Assembly: GCF_019279795.1 (NCBI RefSeq)
Contig: NC_056732.1
Span: 179,487,113 to 179,551,112 of the forward strand
Direction: 5' to 3'
Length of the DNA stretch: 64,000 bases
DNA from: Protopterus annectens
Taxonomy: Eukaryota > Chordata > Ceratodontiformes > Protopteridae
Shown: piece by piece, positions 26,220 to 36,520 of the stretch
Numbering within the stretch: the first letter of the stretch is position 1
How the letters are laid out: the number at the start of each line of letters is the position of its first letter
Position numbers and translations under genes: made by a program
Notes under the pieces: model-generated
What the model was told of the DNA's origin: nothing
What the model saw: the letters and a program-made list of their open reading frames with translations, nothing else
Database searches by the model: none

Positions 26220-26424
26220 TTTGAATTTTAGGGCAAATATTAGGCATTTATTACATTTATTCATTGTACAAATACACCTACAATACAGCCAGGAGGTCGG
26301 GTTTGGTCACCCACGATAGCGAAACAGTTATGATATATTTATATGATATATTTTATATGCAGCCCCAAAACAATTTCTGTTCAGTCAATGTGGCCCTGGC
26401 AAGGGAAAAGGTTGGACACCCCTG
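26220..26424 (-). mobile_element. hAT-type transposon end
   Basis: On the minus strand the segment begins at 26424 with CAGGGGTGTCCAACCTTTT and continues GCCAGGGCCACATTG, then a stretch resembling ACAGAAATTGTTTTGGGGC. This is the terminal inverted repeat style of hAT (Tip100/Zaphod-like) transposons. No transposase coding and no opposite terminus are seen in the window. The 48-bp tandem array starts at the very next base. Confidence 0.55.
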
Positions 26425-29400
26425 CATTAGATGCTGTAACTGAGACATAATTAGACTGCTTCTTACAGAGGCTGTTAGGTGCTGTAAATGATACATGTTT
26501 AGACTGCTTCTTAGAGGCCATTAAATGCTGTAACTGATACATGACTAGACTGCTTCTTACAAAGTCTATTAGATGCTGTACCTGATAAATGATCAGACTG
26601 ATTCTTCCAGAGGCTATTAGATGCTGTAACTGCTGCATGATTAGACTGCTTCTTACAGAAGGTCTTACATGAGGTAAATGACATGATTAGACTGTTTCTT
26701 ACAGAGGCCATTACATACTGTAACTAATATATGATTAGACTGCTTTTTACAAAGTCCGTTAGATGCTGTAACATAAATGATTAGACTGCTTCTTCCAGAG
26801 GCCGTTAGATGCTGTAACTGATACAGAATTAGACTGTTTCATAAAAAAGATGTTAGATGCTGTACCTGATACATGATTGGACTGCTTCTTACAGACGCCA
26901 TTAGATGCTGGAACTGATACACGATTAGACTGCTTCTTCCAGGGCCTCTTAGAAGATGTAACTGACACATGATTATATGGTTTCTTACAGAGGCCATTAT
27001 ATGCTGTAACTGATTCATGATTAGACTGCTTCTTACAGAGGCTGTTAGATGCTATAACTGATACATGATGACTGCTTCTTGCAGAGGCTGTTAGATGCTG
27101 TAACTGATACTTGGTTAGACTGCAACTTACAGAGGCCATTAGGTGCTGTACCTGATACATCGTCAGACTATTTCGTATAGTGGCCATTAGATGCTTTAAC
27201 TGACACATGATTAGACAGCTTCTTACACACACCCTTAGATACTGTAAGAGATGAATGACTAGATTGGTTCCTACAGAAGCCGTTAGATGCTGTAACTGAC
27301 ATTTGAATAGACTACTTCTTACAGAGGCTGTTAGATGCTGTAAATGATACATAATTAGACTGCTTCTTACAGAGGCCATTAGGTGATGTAACTGATATAT
27401 GATTAGACATCTTCTTACAGAGTCTGTTAGATGCTGTAGATGAGATATTATTAGACTGCTTCTTACAGAGGCCGTTAAATGCTCTAGCTGACACAGGATT
27501 AAACTGCTTCTTACAGAGGCCATTAGATACTGTTACTGATACATGATTAGACTGCTTCTTACAGAGGCTGTTAGATGCTTAACTTATACATTATTAGACT
27601 ATTTCTTATAGAGGCCGTTAGATGCTGTAGATGAGACATGATTAGACTGCTGCTAAGAGAGGCCGTTAGATGCTGTAACTGATACATGATTATACTGTTT
27701 CTTACAGACGCCATTACATACTGTAACTAATACATGATTAGAATGCTTCTTAAAGAGGCCATTAGATGCTGTAATTGATAGATGATTAGACTGCTTCTTA
27801 CAGAGGCCGTTAGATGCTGTAGTTAATATAGGTTTAGACTGCTTCTTACACAGACTGTTAGATGGTGTAATTAATACATGCTTAGACTGTTTCTTACAGA
27901 GGATATTAGGGGGTGTAACTAATACATAATTAGACTTCTTCTTATAGATGCTGCTAGATGCTGTAACTGATACTTGATTAGACTGCTTATTACAGAGTCC
28001 TTTAGATGCTGTAACTTATACATGATTAGACTGTTTCTTACAGAGGCTGTTACATGCTGTAAGTTATACATCGTTAGACTATTTCTTATAGAGGCCATTA
28101 GATGCTGTAGATTAGACTGCTTCTTACAGAGGCCGTTAGATGCTGTAACTGATACATGATTAGACTGCTTCTTACAAATGCTGTTAGTTGCTATACCTGA
28201 TACATGATCAGACTTCTTCTTACAGAGTCTGTTAGAAGCTGTAAATGAGATATGATTTGACTGCTTCTTACAATGGCCGTTAAATGCTATAGCTGATACA
28301 GGATTAGACTGCTTTTTACAGAGGCCATTAGATGCTGTAACTGATAGAGGATTAGACTGCTTCATACACAGACTGTTAGATGCTGTAACTAATACATCCT
28401 TAGACTGCTTCTTAAAAAGGCTGTTAGATGCTGTACCTGATTCATGATTAGACTGTTTCTTACAGAGGCTGTTACATGCTTAACTTGTACATCATTAGAC
28501 TATTTCTTATAGAGGCCTTTAGATGCTGTAGATGAGACATGATTAGACTGCTGCTAAGAGAGGCCGTTAGATGCTGTAACTGATGCATGGTTAGACTGCT
28601 TCATACAGAGGCCATTAGGTGGTGTAACTATTATATGATTAGACTGCTTCTTACAGAGTCTCTTAGATGCTGTAGATGAAATATCGCTTGACTGCTTCTT
28701 ACACAGGCCATTAGATGCTATAACTAATACATGATTAGACTGCTTCTTACAAAAGCCATTAGATGCTGTAACTGATACATGATTAGACTGCTTTATGCAG
28801 AGGCCATTAGATGGTGCAACTGATACATAATTTAACAACTTCTTACAGAAGCTGTTAGATGCTGTAACTGATACATGATTAGACTGCTTCTTACAGAGGC
28901 CGTTAGATGCTGTATCTAATACATGATTAGACTGTTTCTTACAGAGGCTGTTACATGCTGTAACGTATACATTGTTAGACTATTTCTTATAGAGGTCGTT
29001 AGACGCTGCAGATGAGACATGATTAGACTGCTGCTAAGAGATGCCATTAGATGCTGTAACTGATGCATGATTAGACTGCTTTATACAGAGGCCATTAGAT
29101 GGTGTAACTTATACATAATTTAACAACTACTTACAGAGGCTGTTAGATACTGTAACTGATACATGATTAGACTGCTTCTTACAGAGGCCCTTAGATGCTG
29201 TAACTGATACATGAATAGACTGCTTCTTACAGAGGCCATTAGATGCTGTAACTGATACATTATTAGACGTCTTCTTACAGAGGCTGTTAGAGACAGTAAC
29301 TGACTTCTACTTACAGAGGCCATTAGATGCTGCAACTGATACATGATTAGAGTGCTTCCTACAGAGACTGCTAGATGCCGTAACTGATAAATGATTAGAC

Positions 29401-30306
29401 TGCTTCTTAAAGAGGCTGTTAGATGCAGTACCTGATACACGATTAGACTGTTTCTTACAGTGGCTGTTAGATGCTTAACTTATACATCATTTGACTATTT
29501 CTTATAGAGGCCGTTGCATGCTGTAGATGAGACATGATTAGACTGCTGCTAAGAGAGGCCATTAGATGCTGTAACTAATACATGATTAGACTGCTTCTTA
29601 CAGAGTCTGATAGATGCTGTAACTAATACATGATTAGACTGCTTCTTACAGAGGCTGGTAGATGTTGCAACTGATATATGATTAGAATGCTTCTTCCAGA
29701 GGCCGTTAGATGCTCTAGTTGATACAGGTTTAGACTGCTTCTTACAGAGGCTTTTAGATGCTGAAACTGATACAGGATTAGACTGCTTCTTACACAGGCT
29801 ATTGGTGTATCTAATACATGCTTAGACTGTTTCTTACAGAGGCCACTAGGTGGTGGAACTGATACATAATTAGACTTCTTACAGACGCTGTTAGATGCTG
29901 TATTTAATACTTGATTAGATTGCTTCTTACAGAGGCTGTTAGATGCTGTAACTGATACATGATTAGACTGCTTCTTACAGAGGCCATTAGATGATGTAAC
30001 CAATACTTGGTTAGAGTATTTCTTATAGAGGCAGTTAGATACTGTACATGAGACATGAGTAGACTGGTTCATACGAAGGCTCTCGGATTCTGTAACTAAT
30101 ACATGATTAGACTGCTTCTTACAGAGGCCGTTAGATTCTGTAACTGATATATGATTAGACTGTTTCTTACACAGGCTATTAGGTGTAGTACCTGATAAAT
30201 GATTAGACTGCTTCTTGCAGAGGCCTTTAGATGCTGTAACTGATATGTGATTAGACTGCTTCTTACAGATGCCGTTAGATGCTGTAACTGATACAAGACT
30301 AGACTG
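26425..30306. repeat. 48-bp tandem repeat array, segment 1
   Basis: About 81 tandem units. The usual unit starts TTAGATGCTGTAACTGATAC and includes GACTGCTTCTTACAGAGG. Units differ by substitutions and small indels. A variant pair (ATTTCTTATAGAGG, then GATGAGACATG and GCTGCTAAGAGAGG) recurs at about 27600, 28500, 28980 and 29490, a sign of higher-order structure. Because 48 is a multiple of 3, the minus strand stays open for long stretches as 16-residue repeats; these are not supported as genes. Confidence 0.97.
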
Positions 30307-30317
30307 ATGTCCTTCAA

Positions 30318-30495
30318 GGATGCATCTGCAGTCATAACAAATGGGTTGTCCTGTCGTCAGGCAGCCCTTCGGTCAGCCGGATTCCAAAGTCTGGGTCCGG
30401 CTTTGGCTGATGTCGCACTTCACCCGACGTCATCTCTGCTGGTCTTCGGGTATAAAGGCATCAGCCGACGCCATTTTCCCCAGTCTTTCTTGCCG
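30318..30495 (+). repeat. DIRS left inverted terminal repeat
   Basis: Nearly perfect reverse complement of 35702-35879, from GCATCTGCAGTCATAACAAA inward to TTCTTGCC. It contains the element's putative promoter (TATAAA at 30451-30456). Confidence 0.92.
30451..30456 (+). promoter_or_regulatory. Putative DIRS TATA box
   Basis: TATAAA preceded by CTTCGGG, 170 bases before the likely gag ATG at 30626. The inverted copy at 35739-35744 points the other way, so the element has convergent promoters. Confidence 0.5.
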
Positions 30496-30625
30496 CGTGT
30501 CGCCCGAAGCAGAAGCTGTTCGCAAGTGCCGGTCGGTCAGATCCAGAGATTCCTACTACCGAATACTACTTCGAAGACTTCTAAAAGCTAAGTACCCCGT
30601 TGGGGACTCTTTCTTGCCTCAGCCG

Positions 30626-32305
30626 ATGTCAGAAAAAGTAAATAACTGTTTAACTTGTGGGAAACAAATACCTCATAAAGATTTCCACTCTTACTGCCTA
30701 CCTTGTTTAGGCCCAGACCACGACGTAGCTGCCTGTTTAGCCTGTGCTTCCTTCAACCGACGAACGCTTAGGCGTCGGTCGGAGTTTGCTGAACAGTTTT
30801 TCGGCTCAGATTTTGCGTACATTATGCCGTCGGATCCTCAGACTACCCAAATAGTTAAAAAACGCAAAGAAAAAGACCGACACTTGCGGTCCGCGGTTTC
30901 GGCCGAAACCACGGTTAAGCAAGCCGCGAGTGTCTCGGTTTCGGCCGAAACCGAGAAAACCGGTCAATCCTCAGCCGAATCCATGACTACTACTGAGGCT
31001 CCTGCTACCTTAGTTGAATCGGCCTCTGAAGTTTTGCCTACTACTGTGGTTTCTAGTGATTTATCTGACACCATCCCTTTGGATGTCTCTACCCCAGCAC
31101 GTGGTGCTGCTAGGCCTCCTGCAGCCATGTCTATAAAGGCCTTTGCCAGGGCCAAAGCAGCCAAAACTGTTAAATCAGTGCCTGTTAAGGCCCCCTCACA
31201 CAGGCACACTTCTAGTTCTCAAATGCTTACTCTGGCAGAGGATTTAATCTCCTTAATTAGGGGATCCCAATCTCACCCAAACAGGGCCTCTCAGCCCCCA
31301 GAAAAGAGACTTAGGGCAGAGCCCCCCCAGCCAGAGTCCTCTGATGATTCTTCGGATGACTCAGATACTACAGATCAGCCAGAGGCTCCTTTTTCTACTT
31401 ATGAAGATTCCGATGCTGATGAATCCATTCCATCTGCCTCTCCACCAGAGGAATTTTCCTTTGGGGAAACTTTACATGCCATGAGAGAACAATTCCAATG
31501 GCAGGGACAAGATTTCTCAGATTCAAGAAAAAGGCTTAGGACCTTTCTGCACTTACCACAACATAGACCCTTAGCTATACCTCCAGTTTTGCCTGTTGTG
31601 GATGATGCATTTAATGATGTTTGCACTGCACCTGATTCTTTACCCCCAGCCCCTGCCAAACCAGACAGATTTTACAGGGTGCCACACACTCATCACCACC
31701 TCTTCAAGGCCCCACTTGCAGATCCTGAGACTATTTCCCAGGGGCCTAAGGCAGTAGCTTCTACCTCAGCAAAAAACCCTCTCCCTTCTGAAAGGGAATC
31801 CAGGTCCTTAGAGAGATGGGGCAAAAAAGTTTACACCTCTGCTACTCTCTCAGCTAGAGCTTTAAACTGTCGGTTTCACGTGATCCAATACCAAGAGTTT
31901 ATGCTTGATCAGTTAACTAAGAAACTGTCCTCTGATGAATCCTTAGATAAGAAATATGTTTTAGAAATGGTGAATAACATACAGCAGGTTAGTAACCATT
32001 CTTTAAAATGTGGCTATGATGCACTGGAGGCTTCATTTAGATCAGCCATGACTGGCACAGTGATAAGAAGGCATGCATGGTTGAAGGAGCAGGTCCTGCC
32101 GGATCATGTTAAAGCAAAGCTGTTAGATGCTCCTATGGATAAGGACAGTCTATTTGGTACCTCTGCTCAGCAAGTAATGAAGAAAATGGAAGAGAAGGCA
32201 AAATCTGTACAAACAGTTAAGGATTTCTTACAGGTTCAGCCCCCAAGGTTTAGCAGGAACTGGCCTGCCAAAAATTGGTCCTTTCCAGATTCCTCAAAAT
32301 CTTAA
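30626..32305 (+). CDS. DIRS gag-like protein
   Basis: Open frame of 559 codons from the ATG at 30626, chosen because it is downstream of the TATA box and starts a plausible domain. The same frame is open back to 30341, but that ATG lies before the promoter. The N-terminus has a cysteine/histidine cluster (C8, C11, C24, C27, C37, C40) that could bind zinc. A low-complexity Ser/Thr/Ala and acidic region follows, then a conserved-looking C-terminal part (RRHAWLKEQVLPDHVKAKLL) whose counterpart occurs in the second-family element at 62927-62462. DIRS gag-like proteins are thought to package element RNA; the exact function is not proven. Two CpG-rich palindromes lie in its coding sequence (30895-30910, 30934-30955). 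Confidence 0.85.
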   Translation: MSEKVNNCLTCGKQIPHKDFHSYCLPCLGPDHDVAACLACASFNRRTLRRRSEFAEQFFGSDFAYIMPSDPQTTQIVKKRKEKDRHLRSAVSAETTVKQAASVSVSAETEKTGQSSAESMTTTEAPATLVESASEVLPTTVVSSDLSDTIPLDVSTPARGAARPPAAMSIKAFARAKAAKTVKSVPVKAPSHRHTSSSQMLTLAEDLISLIRGSQSHPNRASQPPEKRLRAEPPQPESSDDSSDDSDTTDQPEAPFSTYEDSDADESIPSASPPEEFSFGETLHAMREQFQWQGQDFSDSRKRLRTFLHLPQHRPLAIPPVLPVVDDAFNDVCTAPDSLPPAPAKPDRFYRVPHTHHHLFKAPLADPETISQGPKAVASTSAKNPLPSERESRSLERWGKKVYTSATLSARALNCRFHVIQYQEFMLDQLTKKLSSDESLDKKYVLEMVNNIQQVSNHSLKCGYDALEASFRSAMTGTVIRRHAWLKEQVLPDHVKAKLLDAPMDKDSLFGTSAQQVMKKMEEKAKSVQTVKDFLQVQPPRFSRNWPAKNWSFPDSSKS

Positions 32306-32351
32306 AGAGGCAGGAATAGACGCTCTAGAGGCAGAAATCAACCCAGAGGAG

Positions 32352-34343
32352 GTGCCTATAGAGGACGCCAGTGGCAAGGCAATAACCAGCGAGGCACGGA
32401 CACAACCACTGCCACTGCAACAGGACAATCACAGTGACTTGGCTCTGACACCGCCTACCAGGGAGCAAATAGCAGCCCCTTTAGGCGGAAAGTTAGCCTT
32501 ATTTTCGAAAAATTGGCACTATATCACAAAAGACAAGTGGATTTTACAAACCATAGACCAAGGCTACAGATTCCACTTCCACACCTTACCAGTAAAAAGA
32601 GGAATGCCAAACCTACCTCCAACTCAAAAAACAGAAGCTCTAAAGCAGGTAGCTCAACTAACAAAGATGAGAGCTGTGGAAAGAGTACCAATAACACAAC
32701 AGGGCAAAGGATTCTACTCCAGACTCTTTCTAGTTCCAAGAAAAGAGAAAAGTTGGAGACCTATTCTCGACCTGTCCGTCTTAAACACATACATCATTGT
32801 CCCAAAATTCAAAATGCTGACCCTACAGCAACTTCTTCCCATGCTGGGCAAGGAGTGTTGGCTGGTAACTCTAGATCTTAAGGAGGCATACCTGCACGTC
32901 CCCATACGACCAAATTGCAGAAGATACCTCAGATTTCTTGCAGGATCAGAGCATTATCAATTCTCAGCATTGCCCTTTGGCTTATCTACTGCGCCCAGAG
33001 TATTCACAAAATGCCTGGCATCAGTAATCGCTCATTGCAGGCTACAGGGAATCCAAATTTATCCATACCTGGACGACTGCCTGTTACAAGCGGACAACAA
33101 AGACAAGCTGACAACAGATTTACAAAGGGTCATTTGCTTACTACAAGCCCTGGGATACACAGTCAATTTAAAAAAGTCAAGACTGATCCCATCCCAGACA
33201 AGAACATCCTTGGGTGCAGAATTGGACACAGTAAAACAAATGGCATTTCTGACTGCAGAAAAACAAGAACAACTTCCTCTTTACTTCTTGGCATTAACAA
33301 AGCAGAACAAACTAACAGCAAGAAAAGTACTGCAGGCCTTGGGCTTCATGGCATCATGCATAATCATGGTCCCCCATGCCAGACTGCATATGAGAAAGCT
33401 ACAGTGGTACCTAAAGAATTTATGGTCTCAACACAGGCACAGCTTAGAAACCGAAATCCCACTAATCCCATGCCTGAAACAAGAGTTCCTATGGTGGGCC
33501 CAAGCATGCCAGTCAAACCCAGGCTTGCCCTTCCACAACTGTCAAGCAAACCAAACCATCACAACGGACACCTCAGACCTAGGCTGGGGGGCGCACATGT
33601 TGGACAAGTGCATACAAGGATTGTGGACTCCAGACCAGCTGCACCTGCACATAAACCAAAAAGAAATGCTGGCAGTAAAACTAGCAATCCAGAAATTCAG
33701 GCCATTCCTCAAAGAAGGCCATTTAATGATAAGGACAGACAACACCACAGTCATGTGGTACATCAACAAGCAGGGAGGCACTCATTCATACCCCCTATGC
33801 AGAATGACTCTGGACCTTTGGAATATGGCTCTGAGCTACAACATCCAGTTACAGGCAATATTTGTGCCAGGAAAAGAAAACACCCTAGCAGACATGTTAA
33901 GCAGAACCACCTCGGATGCTCACGAATGGATGCTGCACCCGGACATCTTCAAGGCCATCACAAAGAAATGGGGAATTCCACAAATAGACCTATTCGCATC
34001 CCCACTCAATCACCAGCTCAAGAAATTCTGCACAAGAACGTGCCACCCACTTGCATGGAAGGTGGACTCTCTATCCTTCAGTTGGAAAGGCCTGACAGCA
34101 TATGCATTTCCACCTCTTCCTTTGATGCACAAGGTACTACTGAAAATCAAAGAGGAACGCCCAAGGATAATTCTGATAGCTCCGAATTGGCCAAGACAAC
34201 ACTGGTATCCATTGCTGAGGAGCATGTCACAGGGGAGAATGTGGTCAGTACTCCTGATGCCTTTGATGTTAACTCAGAACAACTACAACATCATGCACCC
34301 AAACCTAAAAACCTTACAACTGACTGCCTGGAACATCACTTAA
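32352..34343 (+). CDS. DIRS reverse transcriptase, RNase H and methyltransferase-like domain
   Basis: 663 codons are open from 32352. The frame is also open upstream through the end of gag, so the true start may be earlier and reached by frameshifting or reinitiation. Numbering from 32352: RT with motif A LDLKEAYLHV (174-183) and active site YLDD (239-242); RNase H with D406, E438, D463 and D514, a complete acidic set; then the DIRS-specific methyltransferase-like region with IDLFAS (545-550) and APNWPRQHW (610-618). The product would copy element RNA into DNA, remove the RNA strand, and may modify DNA. The 3' end overlaps the recombinase frame by about 200 bases. Confidence 0.93.
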   Translation: MPIEDASGKAITSEARTQPLPLQQDNHSDLALTPPTREQIAAPLGGKLALFSKNWHYITKDKWILQTIDQGYRFHFHTLPVKRGMPNLPPTQKTEALKQVAQLTKMRAVERVPITQQGKGFYSRLFLVPRKEKSWRPILDLSVLNTYIIVPKFKMLTLQQLLPMLGKECWLVTLDLKEAYLHVPIRPNCRRYLRFLAGSEHYQFSALPFGLSTAPRVFTKCLASVIAHCRLQGIQIYPYLDDCLLQADNKDKLTTDLQRVICLLQALGYTVNLKKSRLIPSQTRTSLGAELDTVKQMAFLTAEKQEQLPLYFLALTKQNKLTARKVLQALGFMASCIIMVPHARLHMRKLQWYLKNLWSQHRHSLETEIPLIPCLKQEFLWWAQACQSNPGLPFHNCQANQTITTDTSDLGWGAHMLDKCIQGLWTPDQLHLHINQKEMLAVKLAIQKFRPFLKEGHLMIRTDNTTVMWYINKQGGTHSYPLCRMTLDLWNMALSYNIQLQAIFVPGKENTLADMLSRTTSDAHEWMLHPDIFKAITKKWGIPQIDLFASPLNHQLKKFCTRTCHPLAWKVDSLSFSWKGLTAYAFPPLPLMHKVLLKIKEERPRIILIAPNWPRQHWYPLLRSMSQGRMWSVLLMPLMLTQNNYNIMHPNLKTLQLTAWNIT

Positions 34344-35374
34344 CAACAACTAACCCAGACTTATCTCAAAGGGTTAAAGACATTATCCTTGAAGCCTGCA
34401 GACCTTCAACAAGAAGGAACTATGCAGGAAAATGGAAAAGGTTTGTCACTTGGAGTGCTGAAAGAGGAAAAGATGTGTCAAACATAGACATTGCTAACAT
34501 CCTGGAGTACTTGGCAGAGCTTCTACATACAGGCCTGTCCTATTCCTCCATCAAGATACATGCATCAGCTATCTCTGCAGAATACAGCTTCGATCCACCT
34601 GTCTTCTCACATCCTCTACTCAGGCAATTCCTCAGAGGGATCAAGAATGTAAAACCTCCTAGGAAACCACCATTACCAGCATGGGACTTGAATTTTGTGC
34701 TGGAAAAATTGACACTCCCACCATTTGAACCAGCAGGAACAGCAGATCTTCAACACCTATCATGGAAAACTGCTTTCCTACTGGCAATTACTTCAGCAAG
34801 GAGGGTTTCAGAACTACAGGCCTTAATGGCAGTACAACCCTTCCTAATCTTCCATCAAGATAGAGTGTCCATGAGAACTAATCCTACATTTATGCCTAAG
34901 GTGGTATCCAGAGTGTCTTTAAACCAGGCAATCCACCTACCTACCTTCTTTCCCAACCCACAGAACAGAGGGGAAAGGCTGCTACATACCTTGGATGTAC
35001 ATAGACAGTTACGCTACTACCTGGACAGAACCAAAAGTAACAGAAAAACTGACCAGCTTTTAGTGGCCTATGCAACAGGAAGGGAAGGAAAAGCAATTTC
35101 CAAGCAGACAATCTCCAAATGGATAGGAAATTGCATAAGATTCTGTTACTCCTACCATGGAAAACCAGTTCCACAGGACATAAGACCTCATTCAGCAAGG
35201 GCTACAGCCACTACCACAGCTTTCTTACGAGGAGTGGCAACCAAGGACATTATTGAGGTGGCTACTTGGACCTCCGTGCATACATTTGCCAAGCATTATA
35301 ATTTACCTCTATACTCCAGATCCCGAGCAGGGTTTGCCACTGCTGTACTGCAAGGGATCCTAACTACACCATGA
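34124..35374 (+). CDS. DIRS tyrosine recombinase
   Basis: The frame is open from 32915, but its first 1.2 kb is the alternative frame of RT; a protein-like sequence begins near 34124 and is clear from about 34360 (STRRNYAGKWKRF). The start codon is not defined. The core-binding part is followed by the catalytic domain: Arg pair at 34799-34804 (SARRVSEL), H-x-x-R at about 35189-35200 (PHSAR) and the nucleophile Tyr at 35297-35299 (FAKHYNLPLY). All expected catalytic residues are present. The enzyme is expected to insert a circular DNA copy by site-specific-type recombination, which explains the lack of target duplication. Confidence 0.9.
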   Translation, partial: DAQGTTENQRGTPKDNSDSSELAKTTLVSIAEEHVTGENVVSTPDAFDVNSEQLQHHAPKPKNLTTDCLEHHLTTTNPDLSQRVKDIILEACRPSTRRNYAGKWKRFVTWSAERGKDVSNIDIANILEYLAELLHTGLSYSSIKIHASAISAEYSFDPPVFSHPLLRQFLRGIKNVKPPRKPPLPAWDLNFVLEKLTLPPFEPAGTADLQHLSWKTAFLLAITSARRVSELQALMAVQPFLIFHQDRVSMRTNPTFMPKVVSRVSLNQAIHLPTFFPNPQNRGERLLHTLDVHRQLRYYLDRTKSNRKTDQLLVAYATGREGKAISKQTISKWIGNCIRFCYSYHGKPVPQDIRPHSARATATTTAFLRGVATKDIIEVATWTSVHTFAKHYNLPLYSRSRAGFATAVLQGILTTP

Positions 35375-35411
35375 TTCTTTTCCTCCTCCCCTACTTTGGC
35401 TATGGTATTCT

Positions 35412-35510
35412 ACCCATTTGTTATGACTGCAGATGCATCCTTGAAGGACATAGTACAGTTTTGTACCTACCATAAATGTAGATGTCCGAACAGGATAGCA
35501 TCTGCAGTCA
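35412..35510. repeat. DIRS internal complementary region
   Basis: 35412-35451 is the reverse complement of the left end of the element (30307-30346) and 35452-35510 that of the right end (35861-35919). The joined order equals the junction of a circularised element. In DIRS elements this region is thought to template completion of the ends and circle formation. Confidence 0.9.
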
Positions 35511-35701
35511 GGATTACCCACCCTCCTTCCCCTCTGTGGTACTCCTAGGGTATTTACCCTCCCAATAGCTAGATGGGGGGGGGGGAGTCTCTTATGGTGT
35601 ATTTGTTTGCATGCTTATTTTTTGTGTTTGCCTTCTACTATTTTGGAAACATTGGCTTTTCTTCCAAAATTAACTTTTCTAGAGGGCAACTGGCATCTGG
35701 G

Positions 35702-35879
35702 GCAAGAAACACGGAGGAAAATGGCGTCGGCTGATGCCTTTATACCCGAAGACCAGCAGAGATGACGTCGGGTGAAGTGCGACATCAGCCGAAGCCGGAC
35801 CCAGACTTTGGAATCCGGCCGACCGAAGGGCTGCCTGACGACAGGACAACCCATTTGTTATGACTGCAGATGCTATCCT
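35702..35879 (-). repeat. DIRS right inverted terminal repeat
   Basis: Reverse complement of 30318-30495. The right end extends about 40 bases further (to 35919, CATTTATGGTAGGTACAAAA) than the shared part. Confidence 0.92.
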
Positions 35880-35919
35880 GTTCGGACATCTACATTTATG
35901 GTAGGTACAAAACTGCACT

Positions 35920-36520
35920 TTTCTTACAGAGGTCATTAGATGCTGTAATTGACACATGATTAGGACTGCTTCTTAAAGAGGCATTTAGATGCTGTAACTG
36001 ATACGTGATTAGACTGCTTCTTTCAGATGCTGTAGATGAGACATGATTAGACTGTTTCTTACCAAGGCTGTTAGATCCTCGAACTGATACAGGATTAGGC
36101 TGCTTCTTACACAGACTGATAGATGCTGTAACTAATACATCCTTAGACTGCTTCTTACAGAGGGTGTTAGAGGCAGTAACTGATACATGGATAGACTTCT
36201 ACTTACAGAGGCCGTTATATGCTGTAACTGATACATGATTAGGCTACTTCTTACAGAGAGCTTTAGATACTGTATCTGATACATGATTAGACTGCTTCTT
36301 AGAGAGGCTGTTAGGTGCTGTACCTGATACATGATTAGTCTGCTTCTTACAGAGGCTGTTACATGTTGCAACTTATACATCATTAGACTTTTTCTTATAG
36401 AGGCCGTTAGATGCTGTAACTGATAAATGATTAGACTGCTTCTTGCAGAGGCCATTAGCTTCTGTAACTGAGACATTATTAGACTGCTTCTTACAGAGGC
36501 TGTTAGTGCTGTAACAGATA
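35920..36520. repeat. 48-bp tandem repeat array, segment 2
   Basis: About 12 to 13 units between the DIRS right end and the L2-like LINE. Same unit and orientation as segment 1. Confidence 0.95.

Larger units (their letters stand above)
30307..35919 (+). mobile_element. DIRS retrotransposon, apparently intact
   Basis: A 5.6-kb element with the full DIRS layout: inverted terminal repeats (30318-30495 and 35702-35879), gag-like ORF, RT/RNase H/methyltransferase-like ORF, tyrosine recombinase, and an internal complementary region at 35412-35510. That region is the reverse complement of the left end followed by the reverse complement of the right end. The element interrupts one 48-bp array unit: sequence before it ends GACTG and sequence after it resumes TTCTTACAGAGG, with no target duplication. 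That is what recombinase-based insertion predicts. I see no stop or frameshift in any expected domain. Confidence 0.93.

Noticed and set aside
26759..27523. Long minus-strand reading frames in the array (for example 254 codons here, 230 at 51334-50642) as repetitive protein genes
   Set aside because: They follow directly from a 48-bp tandem unit without stops in two frames. Both overlapping frames are open equally, start codons recur in every unit, and no signal peptide, promoter or other domain is visible.
26425..30306. CRISPR-like array
   Set aside because: The unit is repeated head to tail with no unique spacers between conserved repeats, the context is a eukaryotic genome, and there are no cas genes.
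30964..32739. Minus-strand frames within the DIRS gag and RT regions (for example 31209-30964, 31659-31399, 32739-32524)
   Set aside because: They are antisense shadows of well-supported DIRS coding regions and show no motifs of their own.
32915..34123. The first 1.2 kb of the plus-strand frame that starts at 32915 as part of the recombinase
   Set aside because: It is the alternative frame over the RT and RNase H coding region. Recombinase-like sequence begins only near 34124.
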